This document shows positions 44,102 to 58,246 of a stretch of 64,000 nucleotides of DNA, in pieces. The position numbers and the translations under genes are program-made. The stretch's first letter is position 1. Every line of letters begins with the position of its first letter. The DNA comes from Haberlea rhodopensis (lineage: Eukaryota; Streptophyta; Magnoliopsida; Lamiales; Gesneriaceae): the NCBI GenBank assembly GCA_907163345.1, contig CAJQUN010000013.1:9718307-9782306 (forward strand), given 5' to 3'. Below the pieces are notes generated by a model. That model saw nothing but the letters and a program-made list of their open reading frames with translations, ran no database searches and had not been told where the DNA came from.

Positions 44102-47100
44102 ATGAATTTCATGTTGGACATGGCAGGCACTGGAGTGCTGGGATTTACCACTCCACCGTTCTACACTAGAAAATCTAATGTACGCATGAAGGGAACACCC
44201 ACTTCATGTTGCTCTACGACCTCTACTACTTCAAACGAACAAGAAACCATTAAGAAGTTTAGCTACAGTAGAGCTAAGCCATCTGTGAGGTGGCCTCACT
44301 TAAAATTCAAAGAAACGCATTGCGATTCGCCACAGGAACAGCTATATACCGATGTTCAAGATGGAATTGAAGTGGAAAATAAAGGGATGCTGGGGAATGT
44401 GGATATAAATGATAGTGGTATCGAAGTGTTTGATAAAAGGATTGCCAGAAATAGGGTGAAGAAGATGAATAAGTTGGCACTAAAGAGGGCCAAGGATTGG
44501 CGAAAGAGGGTGCAGTTATTAACTGACAGGATTTTGGAGTTGAAATCTGGGGAGTTTGTGGCTGATGTTTTGGATGAGAAGATAGTGCAAATGACCCCAA
44601 CTGATTTTTGTTTTGTTGTGAAGTGGGTTGGTCAGTCTAGTTGGCAAAGAGCTTTAGAGGTTTACGAGTGGTTAAATCTTAAGCATTTCTATGCTCCCAA
44701 TCCTCGAATGTTGGCTACTATACTGGCAGTACTTGGAAGAGCCAATCAAGAAGCATTGGCCATTGAGATTTTTACCCGGGCTGAGCCTGCTGTTGGTAAC
44801 ACTGTCCAAGTGTATAATTCAATCATGGGAGTTTACGCTAGGAATGGTAAGTTTTCCAAGGTCCAGGAGTTGCTTGATTTGATGCGCGAACGTGGGTGCG
44901 AGCCAGACCTTGTTAGTTTCAATACATTGATAAATGCACGTTTGAGATCGGGACCAATGTCTCCTAATCTGGGAAGCGAACTTCTGGGGGAAGTTAGGAG
45001 ATCAGGGATTCGACCTGACATAATTTCGTACAACACTCTTATTAGTGGTTGTTCACGTGAATCCAATTTAGAGGAGGCCATGAAGGTTTTCGATGACATG
45101 CAGGCACGCAAATGTCAACCAGATTTGTGGACTTACAATGCCATGATTTCAGTGTATGGAAGATGTGGGCTGTCTGGTGAGGCAGAACGACTCTTTAAGG
45201 AGTTGGCATCACTGGGTTTCTTACCAGATGCAGTCACATACAATTCTCTACTTTATGCCTTTGCTAGAGAAGGGAACGTGGGGAAGGTGAAAAATATTTG
45301 TCAAGAAATGGCAAAGATGGGGTTTGCGAGGGATGAGATGACTTATAATACCATTATACACATGTATGGTAAACGAGGTCAGCATGAACTTGCTTTGAAT
45401 ATTTATAGAGGCATGAAATCCTCTGGTCGAAACCCTGATGCAGTTACTTATACGGTCCTCATTGACTCGCTTGGGAAAGCAAACAGGATGACAGAAGCTG
45501 AAAAAGTGATGTCAGAGATGCTAAATACGAATATCAAACCCACTTTGCGCACTTACAGTGCTTTGATATGTGGCTACGCAAAAGCTGGACAACGAGAAGA
45601 GGCTGAGGAGATGTTTGATTGCATGCTCCGTTCTGGAATCAAACCAGATAATCTGGCATATTCAATCATGCTGGATGTGCATTTAAGGTCAAACAGCTCA
45701 AAGAAGGCAATGTTGTTGTATGATAAAATGATTACTAGTGGTTTTGTTCCAGATATTGCTCTCTATGAAGCAATGTTCCGGGTGCTTGGTGGAGTGAACA
45801 ATGAAAAATGTATCGAAAAAGTTGTCAAGGATTTGGAACAACTGCATAGCTTGGGTCCAGAGATGATTTCTTCTGTACTTACAAAAGGTGAATGCTATCA
45901 TTTTGCGGCTAAAATGTTGAGGCTTGCAGTTTTGCAGGGTTCTAGCTTGGAAAAGGAGAACTTAATCTCGATATTGGCTTCATATAGCTTATCTGGACGG
46001 CATTGTGAAGCAGTAGAGTTGCTAAAATTTATACAAGAGCATGGAACTGGACTCCAGCAGTTTATAGCTGAAGCCTTAATTGTTGTTCATTGCAAAGCTG
46101 GCAAAATAGATGCTGCTTTAGATGAATACTACAAAAGTAGTCATATACATATATCTAATGAGAGTTGTGCCATGTATGAGTCTCTGATCAAGTCCTGCAC
46201 CGAGAATGAACGCTTTGCTGAAGCTTCTATGATGTATTCTGATTTGAAGTTCCATGGAATTGAACCTTCACTAGATATATACCAACTAATGTCTTATACA
46301 TATTGCCGAATGGATTTTCCTGAGATGGCTCATCAGTTGGTTGATCAGGCAGAAGTGAAAGGCCTTCTTCTCAATGATACATCAATTTGTGCATGCCTTG
46401 TTGAAGCTTATGGAAAATTAAAGCTTCTGGAAAAAGCAGAGGGTGTTGTTGGAACCCTGAGGCAAAGGTGCAACATAGTGGACCGAAAAGTTTGGAACAC
46501 GTTGATTCAAGCTTATGCTGCAAATGGATGTTATGAGAAAGCAAAGGCTGTTTTTGATACAATGATGAGAGATGGTCCTTCTCCAACTGTTGATACAGTG
46601 AATGGTCTATTGCAAGCATTGATTGTCGATGAAAGACTAAATGAGCTATATGTTGTGATTCAGGATCTTCAAGATATGGGTTTCAAAATTAGTAAAAGTT
46701 CAATTATTTTGATGCTAGAAGCATTTGCCCAATCTGGAAACATATTTGAAGTAAAGAAAATATACCACGGCATGAAAGCTGCCGGGTATCTTCCTACCAT
46801 GCATCTTTACAGGGTAATGATAGGGTTACTTTCCAGGGGAAAACAGGTAAGGGACGTCGAAGCCATGGTCTCTGAGATGGAAGAAGCAGGATTCACACCT
46901 GATCTTATAATATATAATTCATTGCTGAAGTTGTTTACAAAAATAGAGGATTATAAGAAGGCAATTCAAGTGTACCAGAAGGTCCAAGATTCTGGACTTA
47001 AACCAGATGAGGAAACTTATAATTCTTTAATTCTAATGTATTGTAAAGATTGCAGGCCTGGAGAAGCTGACTTGTTAATGCATGAAATGAGGCGGCTCGG

Positions 47101-49471
47101 TCTAAACCCTCATATGGATACGTATAAAAGCCTTATAGCATCTTTTTGTAAGCAGATGATGCTGGAACAGGCTGAAGAACTTTTTGATGCCCTCAAGTCT
47201 GAAGGACACAAACTGGATCGCTCCTTTTATCATTTGATGATGAAAATGTACAGAAGCTCGGAAAACCATTCTAAGGCAGAAAAGTTGCTTGAGACCATGA
47301 AAGATTCAGGAATTGAACCCACCATCGCCACAATGCATCTGCTTATGACTTCTTATGGCAGCTCAGGCAATCCAGCGGAAGCTGAAAAAGTGCTTAACAG
47401 TTTGAAATCAACATGTCCAGATCTTAGTACTTTACCATATAGTTCAGTCATTGATGCTTATCTCAAGAATGGCGATTATGAGGTTGGCATTCAGAAGCTC
47501 AAGGAGATGAAAGAAGAAGGATTGGATCCAGACCACAGGATATGGACTTGTTTTATCAAAGCCACAAGTCTGTGCCACAGCACTAGCGTAGCCAATCTAC
47601 TCTTAAATACAATCGGAGATGCTGGTTTCCATATTCCAACAAGGTACCACTTCTTTCAATCTACCTTTTATTTCTGGGTAGGGGGAGGGAGTTTTATGTA
47701 TACCCCGTTCTTAACATAAAACAATCTCTCTCGCACAGGCTATTGACAGAGAACCCTATTCTACTGCTGTCAGAGATAGACGATTATCTTAAGAAACTAC
47801 AACCTGTAGAAGATCATGCAGCCTTTAACTTTGTTAATGCTTTGGAAAATATGCTCTGGGCTTTTGAGCGCCGGGCAACTGCAACTTGTATTTTCCAGCT
47901 AGCAATTAAGAGAAACATTTATCCTAATAATGTGTTTAGGTAACTTCTAATCTCTTCATATATATGTGCACAATATACACTTTTCTGGTGTTTATAACCA
48001 CAAGTATATGCTTTTGAGCGTATTCTGAAATTCAGATTTGTGACGTAAACAACAAAAGAATGTGAAATTGGCTTTTAATACGACTCTTGTTCCACATATT
48101 TTTGGCCTGCACATTCTATTATATGAGCCTTTGTTGGATGAGATTACTTCTCAAGAAGCTTGAATGTTTTTTCCAGTTTAGGATTGTTATACTACCAAGA
48201 CCTCTCAAATTGAAAAAGTGAACCTCATAACCATGAAATTAGCGAAATTACTTTATTTGAGCCCCTCCAAGTTCATGTTTAGTTATTTGTGGTCGATGAA
48301 AATTACTTGATGCATCAAAACGTCTGCAATGGCTCCATTTCTTTTGATTCTTTGAAATGCTAATAAGCAAATTTACTTTGTTTTACAGGGTGGCGGACAA
48401 GGATTGGGGTGCTGACTTTAGAAAGTTATCTGCCGGTGCTGCTCTCGTTGGACTAACCTTATGGCTTGACCTCATGCAGGCAAGGATCTTTCACTATGTT
48501 ATTTTTGTTTTTAATATTTAACATGTGCTAAACTTACAGAAACGCATTTACCACTCTCGTGACTCGATCTTAAATGAGCATTCCTCGTTTCGGAATCTTA
48601 TTGAATTAACCGCTTAAATTCTGCAGAAGACCCTGAAAAAAGGGAACGGAATGTTTACTCCCCAAAATATGCAGGGCATGCATGGAAAGCAATTTGTACA
48701 TTCTGAATTTTGGTTTCATGGATAACAGACTATTTTTAGTTATCTTTTAGGTCAGATCATAAATATGTCATTTTTGCATCTAGTCTGACCCTGGCTGAAA
48801 CCTTAATCTTTAGACATTTATCTTTTCTCGATAATCTTTACTTAGTAGTTTGCTTATCCATATCCATGCATGAGTAAATTCTGTCAGTTAAATTTAAATC
48901 CTTAGTCGTCTTGGGGTCAAATATTCCATGTTGGTTCTTGCAGGATGCATCACTTGAAGGTTTTCCTGAATCTCCAAAGTCCGTAGTGCTGATTACTGGT
49001 ACAGCAGAATACGACAAAATTTCTTTGAACAGCACACTGAAGGCATACCTTTGGGAGATGGGGTCTCCATTTTTACCATGTAAAACACGTAGTGGCGTCC
49101 TTGTTGCACAGGCTAACTCCTTGAGAATGTGGTTAAAGGACTCCCCATTTTGTTTAGACCTTGAGTTGAAAGATAGCCCTATTATCCCAGAGACTAATTC
49201 AATGCAGCTCTTTGAGGGATGCTATATTAGACGGGGCCTAGTTCCTGCTCTCAAAGACATAACAGATAGACTTGGGGAGGTGTCACCGAGGAAGTTTGCA
49301 AGGCTTGCTTTGCTGTCAGATGATAAAAGAGACAAAGTTATTCGTGCAGACATAGAAGGCAGGGAAGAAAAGTTAGCCAGATTGGAGAAAGTTGGGGTTA
49401 TGAGAGAGAAAATAATTGGCAAGTCCCGCAAGCAAAGATCCCTCAAGTTGAAGCAGAAAGTGGAGTTTTGA
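44102..49471 (+). CDS. EMB1270: Large plastid PPR-SMR protein, EMB1270 type
   Basis: The exons are 44102-47643, 47739-47939, 48389-48479 and 48944-49471, all in phase, giving 1453 residues (Arabidopsis EMB1270 about 1440). An ATG at 44120 (MAGTGVLGF) is an equally good start. The N-terminus looks like a transit peptide. From about residue 170 come some two dozen P-class PPR motifs, for example YNSIMGVYARNGKFSKVQEL and YNTLISGCSRESNLEEAMKV. The C-terminal part (SAGAALVGLTLWLDLMQ, VVLITGTAEY, then PFLPCKTRSGVLV) is a divergent SMR domain. The last intron has a GC donor (CAG|GCAAGG). The Arabidopsis protein is essential for embryo development and is reported to act in plastid group II intron splicing. 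The identification is very secure. Confidence 0.95.
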
Positions 49472-52400
49472 ACTAGCATCTCCTAGCAAAAGATTTGACG
49501 GTCATTTCTTTGGTTTGCAGCGTCCATTAAATTTGTCGCGTGGTCATGATTCTTTGTCTTGTTTTCAATTGGCTCGGTCTTCTCAAGGAATGAGGGGAAG
49601 ACTAACTTGCCTTATCCAAGATGTGAAAGAGCTTAGTCGCTATTGACATATCACGTCCACCATATATAGAAGGTAACAAAGTGGCTTATGGGCTAGCAAT
49701 CTATTCCATCTTCTTGAACAGTTCCGGTTAGATGCTTTACTTCTTAGTAACGAGATAAAAAAGTGAATAATTGCTAAATCCTTACGTACTCTAAAATTGT
49801 ATATTATTATTGTACATTTTATTCAACACTTGGGTGGGAAAATATTCTGAATCTTTTCTATTTACCTGTACAGTTTATTCAACTCTGAAATTATTTTGAA
49901 TCTTTTCAATTTATTTGTTGCAACTAATCATTTTCATGATAATCTTCTCATATTTCAAACAGAGCATGATTGTCCGTAGACTGGGAAAGATTTTATTTTA
50001 TTGGGGTAGCTAAAATATGAGAACCATGAAACTGTAATTATTTATATATGCTATTCAGCCTATTCTTGAACTAGTATAAATTATTTCATTCAGGATATTT
50101 CAACAAACTCGAGTGTTTTGCCCAATTGATTGATTTTAACATGATATGTATCTGTGGGAGCCATTTGATATTTTTAAGTCAACTTTTGGGAGAATATTTG
50201 TTCTTTATGTCCAGAATGATCATGAATCTTTAATTTTATTCATGTATAGTATTCTTGAACTAGTACCAATTATTTCATTCGAAATATTTCTACCAACTCT
50301 GAATTTTTCGCTTAATTGATTGATTTTAACATGATATGTGTCTGGGGGAGTAGTTCAATATTTTTTTAAGTAACTTTGGGGAGATTTATTTTCTATTATA
50401 TCCTGAGTGATTATATTTCTCTGTTGCACTGGAACAATCATTAGGGAAATGAAAGGTTTAAGCCAGTTATATGTATGTGAAGCTTTAATTCCTGCTTGGA
50501 TTATGTTTTTCAACACTTTTTCATATTTCAGTTATTATTCAAAAAAATTCATTGATCTATTTGACGTGCTAAACAGTCCCAGACAAGTGCCTCAATCTGT
50601 GGTTTTGCTGAAGGCTTTATTTGGTTTTGGTATGTTGCAACGGGCTGTCTGAGATGAGTAGATTTGTTATGCGTTTTTCTTGTGTATCTAGCTAAATCAT
50701 GGTAAAGCAAAATTTTAGCAAGATATAGAAAAGGATGAATATTTTCTCTTGGCCTACCCATGCAACCCCTTCCATCCCATTGTCCATGGGCAAACAGTGT
50801 AGTACAACATGAAAATTATATCTGCCTGAAGGAGCTGAAGGTCAGTTGGGCAGTTACTTTACTCTTGTTTTCGTTCGAATCTTTCCAGCCGAACTTGAAG
50901 TTGCCAAATTCGAGCCTTAAAATTATATTCGGCTCGATTCGGTTCATTTACATCCCTAATCTGGATGATGTAAATGATAGCCATTAAGTTTGCTGTATCT
51001 TGTAAGATTTTGCCAGAAGCCTTTAAAATTTTTGTAATGGAGAGGACATTGCTAGAAGAGCTTTGAGTTATCAATCGAAGTTGTTGTTATTGAGAAGGTA
51101 TATGAAACTTGTGACCACTTGCTTACATGATGGATTAAAACGGACTAGTTTATGGGATTTCTACCTATGTAAACTTCTGTGCATGTGATTTCAACCAAAT
51201 GACATTTGGTTCCTGGTGTTTTTTCAGTTTAGTTGTTTGCAGTTTTCAAAAGGCTAGATCCAATAACCAGGCTTGGCATTTGAAGTTATGAAAAGAGAAA
51301 ACCCAACTTTTGCTCCTCTCTATTGTACAATACACTTCAAAGTTGTGATTGGGCTTGTCAGGTTGTAGCGGTTATCACTTCAAAAAAAGGGAAAACTTGA
51401 CACAAAGCTCCCTCTGCGCGGAGCCTGAGTAAGGGTCCGCCCACGGGCCTACCTAATAGAGTAGTTTTCACTATTTTCTTTTAATTTCCAAATGGTGCAA
51501 TACATCTAGCTCGCCAAAATGAATGATGTCTCTTTTATCATAAAATCTAGGCACGTGCAACATAGTGGTGAAATGCTTGTGGAATTCGACAATGAGTCAT
51601 TCCTTTATATGTGATGTCTCCATTTAAAGAGTTAGAAGAGCTCGTGACAATTTACCCATTATGATATCGCTAATGGACAATTTAGCCATCGTGTTTTGTA
51701 AATGACATTTTACCTCCATATGGTTTAGGTTTGCAAAATATTTCTCATCGTCCCTCTATAATTTTCAGAATTTCTTGGCTTGTAATGATGAAAATACATC
51801 GTTTAGGAGGTGGTGTTTTGCACCTACTCACAAACAGCAGGGGTCGTGCTGTCTATTTTCAAACAATGAGGTAAGTTGCATCTAATCGAAACCACATGAA
51901 GATAAATTGCCACGAGATAAAATTCTGTCAATTTGGTTTCAAATTTTAGGTGCACATTATCTCATATGTTATTTAGGTGCAATTTATCCCTCAATGGTAC
52001 AATTAACATTTTAACATATAATTTTTTAAGCATAAGAAAGCGCATGTCATGGAAATCATACACGGATGGGATATTTTGCACACATTCACAAACTAAGAGG
52101 GTAAATTGCATATTTTCAAACTATTGGAAGATAAACTATCTGTTTGGTAAATCACAAGGGGTTGTATGCTAAAAACCCCTTATTTGCACCTATAGTTTAT
52201 GGCTAACATTATTATGCAAATATTAATTATTGTAAAATCTTGATGATTCATGGATTTTTATATTTTGGTAAATGAATTGTAATTGTTTGTTTTTATGTTG
52301 ATTTAATTTTTGAAATTTATAATGAGCATGTCGTTTAGAGAAAAAAACTGTTAACTTTTGTCATTTTTTTTCATCATTTTAGGTGCAATTTACCCCATAT

Positions 52401-53802
52401 GAATTTTTAGGTATAGATTTCCCATTATGTTATTCAAAATAGACAGCTTATCTCACTATGTTATTCAAGTTATTTAGGTGTGATTTACCCCCACAAGGGG
52501 ACAATTGACATTTTAACATGCAATTTCAAAGCTCAAACGCAAGATATAACGTGTGTAACACAAATAATATATAGAGGGGGTGTTTGCACTTATTTTCAAA
52601 CTATGGGATAAAATCTCTAGTTTCAAAACCACAGAAGAGTAATATATTTCCAAAATCACATGGGGTTTTCTGCCCAAAATCCCCCATTTAAATGCACCAA
52701 AAAAACATAGGTATTAGCTAGAGGCTCTGATATCATATTAAATTATCGTCTCATCTAAGAACCTGAGCTTTTAGAGAGATTTGACAATTTATGATTTATT
52801 CTCTAACAACCTGTATTTTAGTATACTTGATTGTTATTTTGCAAAACAAATATTGTACAAAAGAAACACTAATAAGAATATATATATATATATAAACCAT
52901 CCCCAAATTTGATTATTGTCACAATTTTTATATGTATATCGTTTAAAAATCATATACTTGTATGCATAATTTTGAAAGGGAAATGGTTACGCCTTTTCAA
53001 CCCCTTTGGGAATACAATTTTTATATACGTACATAAATTCTCCATTAATTACCAAAAATTTTGAACTCCCAGCAAAACGGGAGCCATAATTAAGTTTCAT
53101 GAATTTCATGTGTAGATAAACTAATAGAATCGAGTTAAATATTATTTTATATTTTAATTCGAGTTCCAAACTTATAGTCACTTCAAATTTAAGGGGATCA
53201 ATAATACAATATCAATTAATTTATTTAAATTTTTTAGGTTAAGAATTGGTCTGCTTTCGGTGTGTTGTATAACCAGCAACACAATTGCAGAAGCAGAAAA
53301 ATTCGGAAGAGAAACCAAAAAGTTTGAAAATTTTAGGGCAAAAAGAATTTGAGGGGATAAAAAAAAATTAAGGACAAAATATACTTTTTGAGAGACAAAT
53401 TGTAATTTTTTTTAAAATTTTTTTGTAAGATAATAAAAGTTTTACCCCTTGAAGCAACACGTAAATATTTTAGCAAGGGATATTAGACCAAAACCTTTAT
53501 ATAATTTTAAAAAAATGCTTATTCCCAGTGTTTTATCTTGAACACTAGCATCTTTATTAATGCTTACAAAGATATGTAAAATCGAATGACGTGTTGGACT
53601 GTGATTGGATCGTTTATTTGATTGAGTTTCAAATTCAAGGTTAAATATGCTAATGTAAGTTATATAAGATTTAATTCAATTAATTTTCATGCATATGCAA
53701 GAGAAGTCGTAATGAAGATTGAGGAAATGTAATTTTAGAGGATAATCCAAAAAAATTGAGGGAATGTATTTACCCTTTTTTGCCTTCATTTTGCGTCCAC
53801 CC
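49472..53802. other. EMB1270 3' region and repeat-rich intergenic DNA
   Basis: The 3' UTR is probably within the first 400-500 bp. Two similar stretches near 50050-50180 and 50240-50370 share TTGAACTAGTA and TTGATTGATTTTAACATGATATGT, a local duplication. 50895-50962 ends in TTTACATCCCTA like another MITE end. 51640-52190 and 52370-52700 are family C repeats. 52725-52800 matches the 28227-28369 repeat. No gene was supported. Confidence 0.45.
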
Positions 53803-54193
53803 TAGGGCTGCTTAACTGGACGGGTCAATCCTGACCCGGCCAAAACAGGATCGAAATTGAAATCGGGCTAAACGGTTCCGGACTAAACGGATCCTGTTCC
53901 GGGCTGAACCGGAACCGGATCCGGTATTTTAAAAAAATTAATTTTTTTTCAAATTTAGATAAATATATTTGATGTTAATTTACAAACATAATGTCACATT
54001 AGCTCAATTGGTTAGAGGTATAGAGTAGAAGACAATAGTCGCGTGTTTGAATCCTCCAAGCAATAACTTTCCTTGATTTTTTGAAGAAAAAAAATAATAA
54101 TTAAAAAAAACCGGTTTCGGGTTGGAACCGATAGCCCCGGAACTGACCGATTCCAAATCAGATCGGGTCGGATTGACCCATTAAGCACCCCTA
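53803..54193. mobile_element. hAT-type MITE, CCGG-rich, copy 2
   Basis: The ends are TAGGGCTGCTTAAC and TTAAGCACCCCTA. The exact 8-bp duplication GTCCACCC flanks the element (53795-53802 and 54194-54201). The internal CCGGAACCGG-type motifs and the subterminal GGTCAATCC match copy 1 (11512-11874). The core here additionally contains a tRNA-like sequence at about 53998-54060. Confidence 0.8.
53998..54060 (+). repeat. tRNA-like (SINE-type) insert within the MITE
   Basis: An A-box-like TTAGCTCAATTGGTTAGAG and, about 25 bp on, a B-box-like GTGTTTGAATCC are spaced as in a tRNA gene. No full cloverleaf with acceptor stem could be drawn, and an A-rich tail follows. It is most likely a tRNA-derived SINE piece. 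MITE copy 1 lacks it. Confidence 0.5.
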
Positions 54194-54201
54194 GTCCACC
54201 C

Positions 54202-55469
54202 TATTATGTGGTTATCAACAAATAAACATTATATCGTTATCAGCCTATTTTGGAACCAAATAATTGATATGCTTGCATTGAAAATCATTATCAAAATAGT
54301 CAAGCATAAACTTAATTGCCATGATTATATACTTTGTTACCATGTGCCAATACGATAGAAGGACCAAAAAGGTTACTCATTAGCCCACGAAATCGCATTG
54401 ATGTAAAAATATATACTTTGTTACCATGTGCCAATACGATAGAAGGACCAATTCGTACAGTTGGGATTTGGTAAATAAGCCGGAAACAGGGGGCAAAGTA
54501 GTAAGGAAGCAGAAGCAATTTTCAAAAGGGTTGGGGCAAAACCGTCAACTCAAGAGTTGCGTGAGATATCGAAATGAAGGTTTATTTGATATTATCCTTG
54601 AAAATTGTTCGTAAGGCTATATCTATACTATATTATAAAGTGTAAACTCTTTATAATAATTATTTTGATCAGTCCTAAATAAATCAATGTCAAATTATTT
54701 ATATGTCCAAACAAATTACTTGGCTTTTCATTATTAAGTGGCAAAAAGGTAAAATAAAAAAACATCACATCTCTCCCTCCATGTTCTAAAACTGCTTCAG
54801 TTTAAAAAAAAAAGGAATTCCTTCATCAGTTTTTAAAAATTGTGATATGATGCGCAAAGTATTGCATATATCTAATACAAAATATTTATTTATTACGTTA
54901 TACATGTTCTCTAGTCATTATTAAATATGAATATTTTTATCTAATATATACAAAATATTATTTTGTAAATTAAAGATAATGTCAATTAGAGGTAGCAACT
55001 AATAAAGTAATAATATGGCAGAGTATGCGAGTGGACGCCAAATTCCCCCACTTTCCACTTCTCCACTGTCTCTTTTCACCCCTTGCTTTCAAAAACCAAA
55101 AGATCCCAGTTAAATTTTATTTTATCATATAATTATATGATTTATGTTTTTGTCATCATCATATGATAGTATAGATTTTCTGAATAAAAAACATATCCAT
55201 TGCATCTCTGGTTCTCTGCAACTGCATTGGTGTTTTCGAAGAGCACCAACAAAGAAAGAGAGAGAACAAGGTCACTCTCTGCCTTTGAACAGTGTCACTC
55301 CAAACACTGCAGAGGGTGGGGGTGCGTAGGATAAGCAGAATCTGTTGTCCTTTTCTTTGTCGTAGTGATGGTGGCCTGCTTCAATTGAATCGTTCCGCCG
55401 CCGCCGCCGCCGCTTTAACCACGCCTCGTTCTTTGCATAAAGATTGCTTCTTTTTGGGTTATTTTTATA
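54202..55469. other. Intergenic DNA upstream of the neprosin-like gene
   Basis: A 42-bp direct repeat containing CTTTGTTACCATGTGCCAAT lies at 54326-54367 and 54410-54451. A (CCG)n tract at 55395-55413 is probably in the 5' UTR of the next gene. No other gene was seen. Confidence 0.5.
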
Positions 55470-58246
55470 ATGGCCTCTGCGCAGTTTAGCAAAGGTCACC
55501 GGAAGAGGAAACGCACAGTGGCATTGTTTTTTGTGTGCTTATGGAGTCTGATCTCACTATCTTGCGCCGGCAGGTTATCTGCTTCAAGGCAGAAGCTCGA
55601 AGTTCAGAAGCACTTGAAAAGGCTTAATAAACCTCCCATTAAAACTATTCAGGTCTCCCACTACCCACAACTAATGATGTTCGTTTCCGGTTTTGCATCT
55701 TTATATTCTTCTAGTCATTTTTCTTCGGGGTTTTAGATCGAAAATTGGGAAGAAAGTGGAGAAAATCTTATTTTATGCTGTTTTCTGAGTTCATTTGAGA
55801 GTTGATTGGCGTAGTTCAGATTTTTCCGTATTTCTCGTATTATTACATTTTCCATATCTTTCATTGCTTGCTAGATGTTTGGCTTCAGTTTATGATTTCC
55901 CCCCCAATGAAGCTGCTATTTTTTTAAAAAAAATTCATTTCCCTGTTTTTATCCTCTATATGACTTCTGAATCTCTCTCTATCTCTCTGTTTATATTATT
56001 TTTTTTCCAAGATTGAAATGTTAATGTTCACGAGTTTGGTATTATACTCAAGTCATTATGGGTTTCAAGTTAGTTGTCAAAAATTGAAAGATCTGCTTGC
56101 TTTTTCACCATTTGCTCCACATGTTATGATTATACAGAGCTCTGATGGGGATCTCATCGACTGTGTGCTCATCTCTCATCAACCTGCTTTTGATCACCCT
56201 TTTCTCAAAGATCACAAAATCCAGGTCCATTCCCTTTCTGTTTTGATATTTTCTTGTGTATTTCTTTTGGGGATGGTTTATTATTCTTGCACCCGTGTTT
56301 TTTTTTTTTCAGGCAAGGCCTAGTTACCATCCAGATGGGCTTTTTGATGAGAACAGAATGTCAGCAGGGCCTAAAGAAAGAACAAATACAATCACCCAGC
56401 TGTGGCACATGAATGGTAAATGTCCTGAGGACACCATACCCATAAGAAGAACAAAGAAAGAAGATGTTTTAAGGGCTAGCTCTGTGAAAAGGTATGGAAA
56501 GAAAAAGCATAGAAGCGTCCCCAAGCCCCGGTCTGCAGATCCTGACCTCATTAATGAAAGTGGTCATCAGGTAATTAATGTAGAATATAAGAAAGAAATC
56601 TTTATCACTATTTTCTTCGAGAAAAATAAAAAAAAACAAGCTTTTTACCGAGGAAAAATTTCATTTTACATACTTTTGTTGATTTTCTTGCTTACTTTTT
56701 TTGTTCCTCTTTTCATGGTGTAGTTTTTCTTGTTTGCTTAAGTAATCATTTTTTGGCCCATCTTTCTTTGTGTTACCACAGCATGCCATAGCATATGTTG
56801 AAGAGGACAACTATTATGGTGCAAAAGCAACTATTAATGTTTGGGAACCCCAAATACTACAGCCTAATGAGTTTAGCTTGTCACAAATCTGGGTTTTGGG
56901 TGGTTCTTTTGGTGAAGATCTTAATAGCATTGAAGCTGGTTGGCAGGTATATAATTACTGATGGATTGTACTTTAACCAAAATTGAGAATGATATTTTTT
57001 TTGAAGAGAAAATTGAGTTTGATAATTGAGTAGCTTAATTTGTTTATTTTGGAGTTTGATGTATCTGTTTTCTTGATTCAGGTGAGCCCGGATCTATATG
57101 GCGACAACAACACCAGGCTCTTCACTTACTGGACTGTAAGCTTGTTGCTTTTACCTTCACTCCCCCTATTCTCCTGTGAAAATAAGAAAGAGCCATTGAT
57201 AAAAGCATTTACATGATGATTTTTGAATTCCCACTGTCATAATTGCAGAGTGATGCCTATCAAGCCACAGGTTGCTACAATCTCCTTTGCTCAGGGTTCA
57301 TTCAGGTTAACAGTGAAATAGCGATGGGTGCTAGCATCTCTCCCGTTTCCGGCTACCGGAGTCCCCAATATGATATTAGTATTCTTATTTGGAAGGTAAC
57401 ATCCACCCTCTGACCACAGCCTCTCTCCCACGTCATTTGGTATTCCATTTGTCAAGTGTAGGCCACTGACTATAATTTGTTGTATATATTCTGTGGAAAT
57501 TTTTGGTTAAAATATTTTTTTGCTGCAAAATGTGAATTCGTGCTCTTCACAGTAACAAAATTGTGGTGCTTGGGCTGCAATATCTTTTGAAATTTGGAGT
57601 TGCATCCGTACCAAATTTTTGTTCGCTTCAATTGCTTGGTCCTGATGCTCAAAATCTTGCAATTTTCTTATGGTGGCATGATATCATTTTTAAGTGGACA
57701 ACAAAACACTGAACATTAAGATTCCACTGTAAAGTTGCATGCCGATTGTAATGATCCAGCTTCCATTTTCACTCCTCTGCTTTAGGGGAGCAATCCAAAT
57801 TAAGGGCATTGTTTATTTGGCTTCTTGGTTAAGCACCTTTCCAACATGCTCTTTTCGATTATATGTAGGATCAAAAAGAGGGACACTGGTGGATGCAATT
57901 TGGCAACGACTATGTGTTAGGGTACTGGCCATCTTTCTTGTTTTCATACTTGGCAGACAGTGCATCCACGATCGAATGGGGCGGCGAGGTTGTAAATTCC
58001 GAACCCGATGGACAACACACGACAACTCAAATGGGCAGCGGTCATTTCCCGGAAGAAGGATTTGGAAAATCAAGCTACTTCAGAAACATACAAGTTGTGG
58101 ATAGCTCCAATAATCTCAGAACTCCCAAAGATCTTGGCACTTTTACTGAACAATCCAGCTGTTATGATGTCCAAACAGGGAGTAATGAAGATTGGGGACA
58201 TTACTTTTATTATGGAGGTCCTGGTAGAAATCCTAATTGCCCGTGA
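55470..58246 (+). CDS. Neprosin-family secreted peptidase (DUF239/DUF4409)
   Basis: The exons are 55470-55652, 56138-56224, 56313-56570, 56782-56946, 57082-57135, 57249-57395 and 57869-58246. All introns are phase 0 GT-AG, giving 423 residues, the usual family length. Residues about 14-34 (RTVALFFVCLWSLISLSCAG) form a signal peptide after a basic start. Residues about 35-170 match the neprosin activation-peptide region (CVLISHQPAFDHP, PSYHPDG, QLWHMNGKCPEDTIPIRR). The catalytic DUF239 part follows: HAIAYVEEDNYYGAKATINV, then SGFIQVNSEIAMGASISPVS, WWMQFGNDYVLGYWP, WGGEVVN, MGSGHFPEEG and a Cys-containing tail. Neprosin is a glutamic peptidase cutting after proline. Most plant paralogues have no proven substrate. 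The family call is secure, the activity inferred. Confidence 0.93.

Noticed and set aside
44307..46619. Antisense frames within EMB1270 exon 1
   Set aside because: They are shadows of a strongly supported PPR coding region.
53998..54060. tRNA gene
   Set aside because: A- and B-box-like motifs are present, but no acceptor stem or full cloverleaf could be drawn, and it lies in a MITE.
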